Below, piece after piece: positions 61,201 through 64,000 of a DNA stretch of 64,000 nucleotides. The stretch is taken from the NCBI GenBank assembly GCA_903813345.2, contig CAIIXF020000001.1, forward strand, positions 8,437,098 to 8,501,097. Reading direction: 5' to 3'. The position numbers and the translations under genes were made by a program. The notes under the pieces were generated by a model, which saw only the letters and a program-made list of their open reading frames with translations, was not told the origin of the DNA and did no database searches. Each line of letters starts with the position of its first letter. Position 1 is the stretch's first letter. The DNA comes from Owenia fusiformis. Taxonomy: Eukaryota > Annelida > Polychaeta > Sabellida > Oweniidae.

Positions 61201-63668
61201 TTGAAACTACTCTGAAATTCAGACCAACTATGCATTTATCATTTAAAATCTACCCTTTAGTAATTTGACCAGCTCATGAGTTCAAATGTTTTACTTGTAG
61301 CTCAATCTTTTCACACAGAAATTTTCAGCATTAAAACAGTACAAGGCATTAACATGCAAAATGTCACTACCCACCATTTGTTACAGAAGCTGAACACCAA
61401 CCGTCACAAAAACTATTAACAATTTGTCACAACTTCTGGTTGTGACATAAGGTGTAGTTCATTGAGTTTAGATTGTTTTCCCTCTATTAACAAGAAAGCA
61501 AATACAATGTATAACATACCCATTTTATAATAAACCTTTCTGATGGTCAGGTTTAGGTCTGAATTGTTCTTCAAGATTATATCGGATATTTTTCTAATTT
61601 TTGTTGCATTTGTATTGTACTTACGTATTATGATCATTGGAGCCAGACACCAGGATATGTCCCAGTGGGTGCCAGGACATACACCACACAATAGCCTCAT
61701 GTGCCTCAGTCATAGCACCCAGCTCCTTGTCAGTTCTGCAAGACACAACAAGGGTAATATACATATCAGCTTGATACCATTGCACAGGCAATGAGCAAAT
61801 CAATTTATCCCATTACTACATGTTTAAAGTTCATATCAAAACCAGTCCCTTGGGAGTTACACAAATTTCCATTTGATAAACCCTGTATCCAGTTTCTCCA
61901 AGTTCATAACCCTATATGTTCACATTTCAGCTTATAGGGAAATTATAACTTTGAATACTAGTATCCCGAATCTCAAACAGGATAATCCCTTATATATTAC
62001 CCCTCGGTGGTGTATTCCTTCTGAAGATATTTCCAAATACTAATACTTTACTGGCAATTAAGAAGTTAGGTAGAAACTGAAAGATTAAAATGTCTAATGC
62101 TCAATAAGTTCTGAGCAATTTCTATAGCCAGACAGGTCCAATACTTAATTTTTTTATATACGGTCTTCTTTGGCTCTATTACTATGAAAAATATTTATTT
62201 AAACTGCTTAATATGGCATGAATGAAATCATTAATAGGGTTTATCTTGAACATCTGCATCTACTGTGTTCTAGTTAGCTTTAGTTGCATGTGTGACTCAC
62301 CCTACATTCCAAAACATGATAGAGCCATCACTTCCACCACTAGCAAACAGGGATTCATGCACAGGATGCCATGCTACAGCTGCAAGATATAATTTCATTA
62401 ATAAATGCTATGCTAAATTTCAGTAAAAAATAGATTTTTTAGTAGTTTGTAATTTTTACTGCAAAATTACTGTTATTTTCCATAAAAAAATGGTTGGTTG
62501 GCCAGTCTAATTAAAAAAACAACACTACAAACTTATATATTATATAGGTGTGAAATTGAAAAACAGATTTCCATCAGCACTATTTCTGTTCATTACAATT
62601 ATTCTGTTGTAAAAACATGTATATATTGCAGAATCTGTTTTACAGAATCCTTTCTCGGTTTCTGGGTTCCCAGTCAACTTTTATTTAGTACTAATTACTA
62701 CACAATTGGAAACAGTAAACAGTTACAATGGCCCCACATTTGAAATTAATAACAGGCGGATGCAAAAGTCACATTGCCAGCTTTCCAATTGTGCTGAGTT
62801 TCCCCATATCCATGATGTGTATATTTAAGAGTTCTTTTCTGCCACTTTTTAGCTTTATCTTCACTGTATTAGATCATATCATGTATACAGATATCTTAAC
62901 CCCGCATGGAGGATAACCCCATGCCGAATGCCTTTTCTATCCCAATATCCAATGCTCTTTTCCCCCCACCCAAGAACAATGAAGCCTCTACCAGTACTCT
63001 ACCTACCTGTTGCCTCCTTATTATGTCCTTTAAAGGTTTGTAGGTCCTCCTTAAGGTTGCGAACATCATACAGTTTAACAAGATGGTCTCTAGATGCTGT
63101 GAGAAGCCAGTTGCCATTCCTGTTCCATTTGAGTGCCATCACTGTTCCTTTATGGGAGTGCCTGAAAAACAAATCAAACTGATCAATATACATCATATGT
63201 ATTCAAATTTTGGAAAAGCATATTTGAGAAAAGTCCAATTAAAAAGAGAGCATTTTCAAAATAATGTCAACCTCAAGCATGTGTAGAGGTAGAGGCTAAA
63301 TTAGCTGCACATTTGAATAGATGATGAATGACAAAATATTATTGCAAATGAGCAACTGAATTTTAATTTTGAGACCTAAAGCCCTTAATAAGTGACTCAA
63401 ATATGAATTTGGTGGTCAGTTCTCAAACATTTATTTCAATGTAAGGCCAATCCAGTATCTGATGGTTCATAAAAAAAAGATATAACCATCCAAAATCACT
63501 AACCATACCTCATGGTCCTTTGCAATTAAGATTCCACTTACAAAGTAGTTAGACTGGTGCCAGACTTGGGGTCCCAAAGTTTCACAGGCTGTTGCGTGTC
63601 CCTGCTTCCAGAGGCTACCAAACCTTTGTGAGGGTGCCAATCTACACATCTGACATCAGCTCCATGTC
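58244..63668 (-). CDS. WDR33: WDR33 (CPSF pre-mRNA 3'-end processing subunit), 3' part, 5' end outside the window
   Basis: Eight exons, phases consistent: 63668-63542, 63161-63007, 62379-62301, 61735-61625, 61170-61073, 60553-60470, 60254-59355, 58551-58244; about 619 residues. WD40 repeats: [57 protein letters not shown] and [15 protein letters not shown]. They are followed by the family signature [12 protein letters not shown] and [15 protein letters not shown]. After the propeller, [18 protein letters not shown] is strongly conserved in animal WDR33. Then comes a Pro/Gly/His-rich tail with a hexapeptide repeat NQGPPHG/S (about 12 units) and [10 protein letters not shown] blocks. In the nucleus WDR33, with CPSF30, reads the AAUAAA signal in mRNA cleavage and polyadenylation. 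The tail after the propeller (about 450 residues) is much shorter than in human WDR33 (1336 total). The first repeats lie beyond 64000. Confidence 0.95.
60669..61050. repeat. 42-bp tandem repeat, 9 units, filling a WDR33 intron
   Basis: GTCCATAGTTCAATTTGAAG followed by TGATAGGTTTGAAATCCTTATG recurs; the word TGATAGG (or CGATAGG) falls at 60697, 60739, 60781, 60823, 60865, 60907, 60949, 60991 and 61033, exactly 42 apart. The intron runs 60554-61072, so the array is most of it and reaches within about 25 bases of the donor. Because 42 is a multiple of 3, frames stay open on both strands; they are not genes. Confidence 0.95.
61344..61450. repeat. Dispersed repeat with TTTGTTACAGA, copy 3, in a WDR33 intron
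   Basis: AAGGCATTAACATGCAAAAT with GTCACTACC, CCATTTGTTACAGAAGCTGA, then a hairpin TTTGTCACAAC-TTCT-GGTTGTGACATAA. Same design as 55979-56610 without the tandem core. Confidence 0.7.
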
Positions 63669-64000
63669 CTAAAACAGCATAAGATGTTGATGTCTTAACA
63701 ATTTCTAATGTGGTTTCCATGAACTCTAATGGTAATTTGATTGTGAAATAATATGGCATGAAAATAATTTTGTGACCTTGTGATGCAAGAAAAAAGTTAA
63801 ATTTTGATTGCAACCAAAAATTGATTTCTTTCAGTAAAAACCTTATATAACACGATCAAAATAAGGTAACATAAAATGACCATAGTAAAATGACCAATTT
63901 GTTAGCACCCTTTACATAACAATGCATTAACATGCATAATGTCACCACCTGCCATTTGTTACAGATGCTGGCTGCCAAACACAAACAATCCTCCATAAAA
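63669..64000. repeat. WDR33 intron, with dispersed repeat copy 4 at its end
   Basis: Upstream (minus-strand) of the acceptor TGCTGTTTTAG at 63669-63679 no further exon is seen. From 63922 the repeat AATGCATTAACATGCATAAT, GTCACCACC, CCATTTGTTACAGATGCTGG runs to the window edge. Confidence 0.65.

Overview
This is animal nuclear DNA. The genes are split by GT-AG introns whose phases match across exons, the DNA is AT-rich, and introns and intergenic DNA are full of foldback DNA elements, minisatellites and decayed LINE-type retroelements. The gene set (an Ebony-type beta-alanyl amine synthetase, GGACT, MFSD14/HIAT1, WDR33) and the element load suggest a marine invertebrate, a lophotrochozoan or an invertebrate deuterostome. 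I cannot name the species from the sequence alone.

Layout. 1-9 kb is repeat territory: a 670-bp element with perfect 44-bp inverted ends, a PHD-finger gene fragment probably carried by a transposon, a 0.9-kb minisatellite built on TGAGTCA, and a frameshifted 5'-truncated retroelement that is itself interrupted by another insertion. 10.5-13.4 kb (minus) holds a complete two-exon ebony homologue of 877 codons with A, thiolation and amine-selecting domains. 14.1-20.9 kb holds nested palindromic elements and a 2.8-kb block present twice, almost identical, the copies being separated by a 371-bp copy of part of an element found 6.1 kb downstream. 21.5-26.5 kb (plus) is a GGACT homologue with one first exon and two alternative terminal exons. 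26.5-37.3 kb shows no gene I can support. 37.4-46.9 kb (minus) is MFSD14/HIAT1, 12 coding exons found and the N-terminal exon not located. 47-58 kb is mostly repeats. 58.2-63.7 kb (minus) is the 3' part of WDR33, running off the right edge.

The four genes do not form a pathway: Ebony conjugates beta-alanine to biogenic amines, GGACT processes gamma-glutamyl-lysine, MFSD14 is a multi-pass membrane transporter-like protein, and WDR33 is a pre-mRNA 3'-processing factor. I found no operon, CRISPR array or convincing tRNA/rRNA. The most useful leads are the duplicated terminal exon of GGACT, two non-autonomous elements with CAC-type ends and 5-bp target duplications, the A-M-A' duplication, the TGAGTCA array, and the oppositely oriented minisatellites inside an MFSD14 intron.
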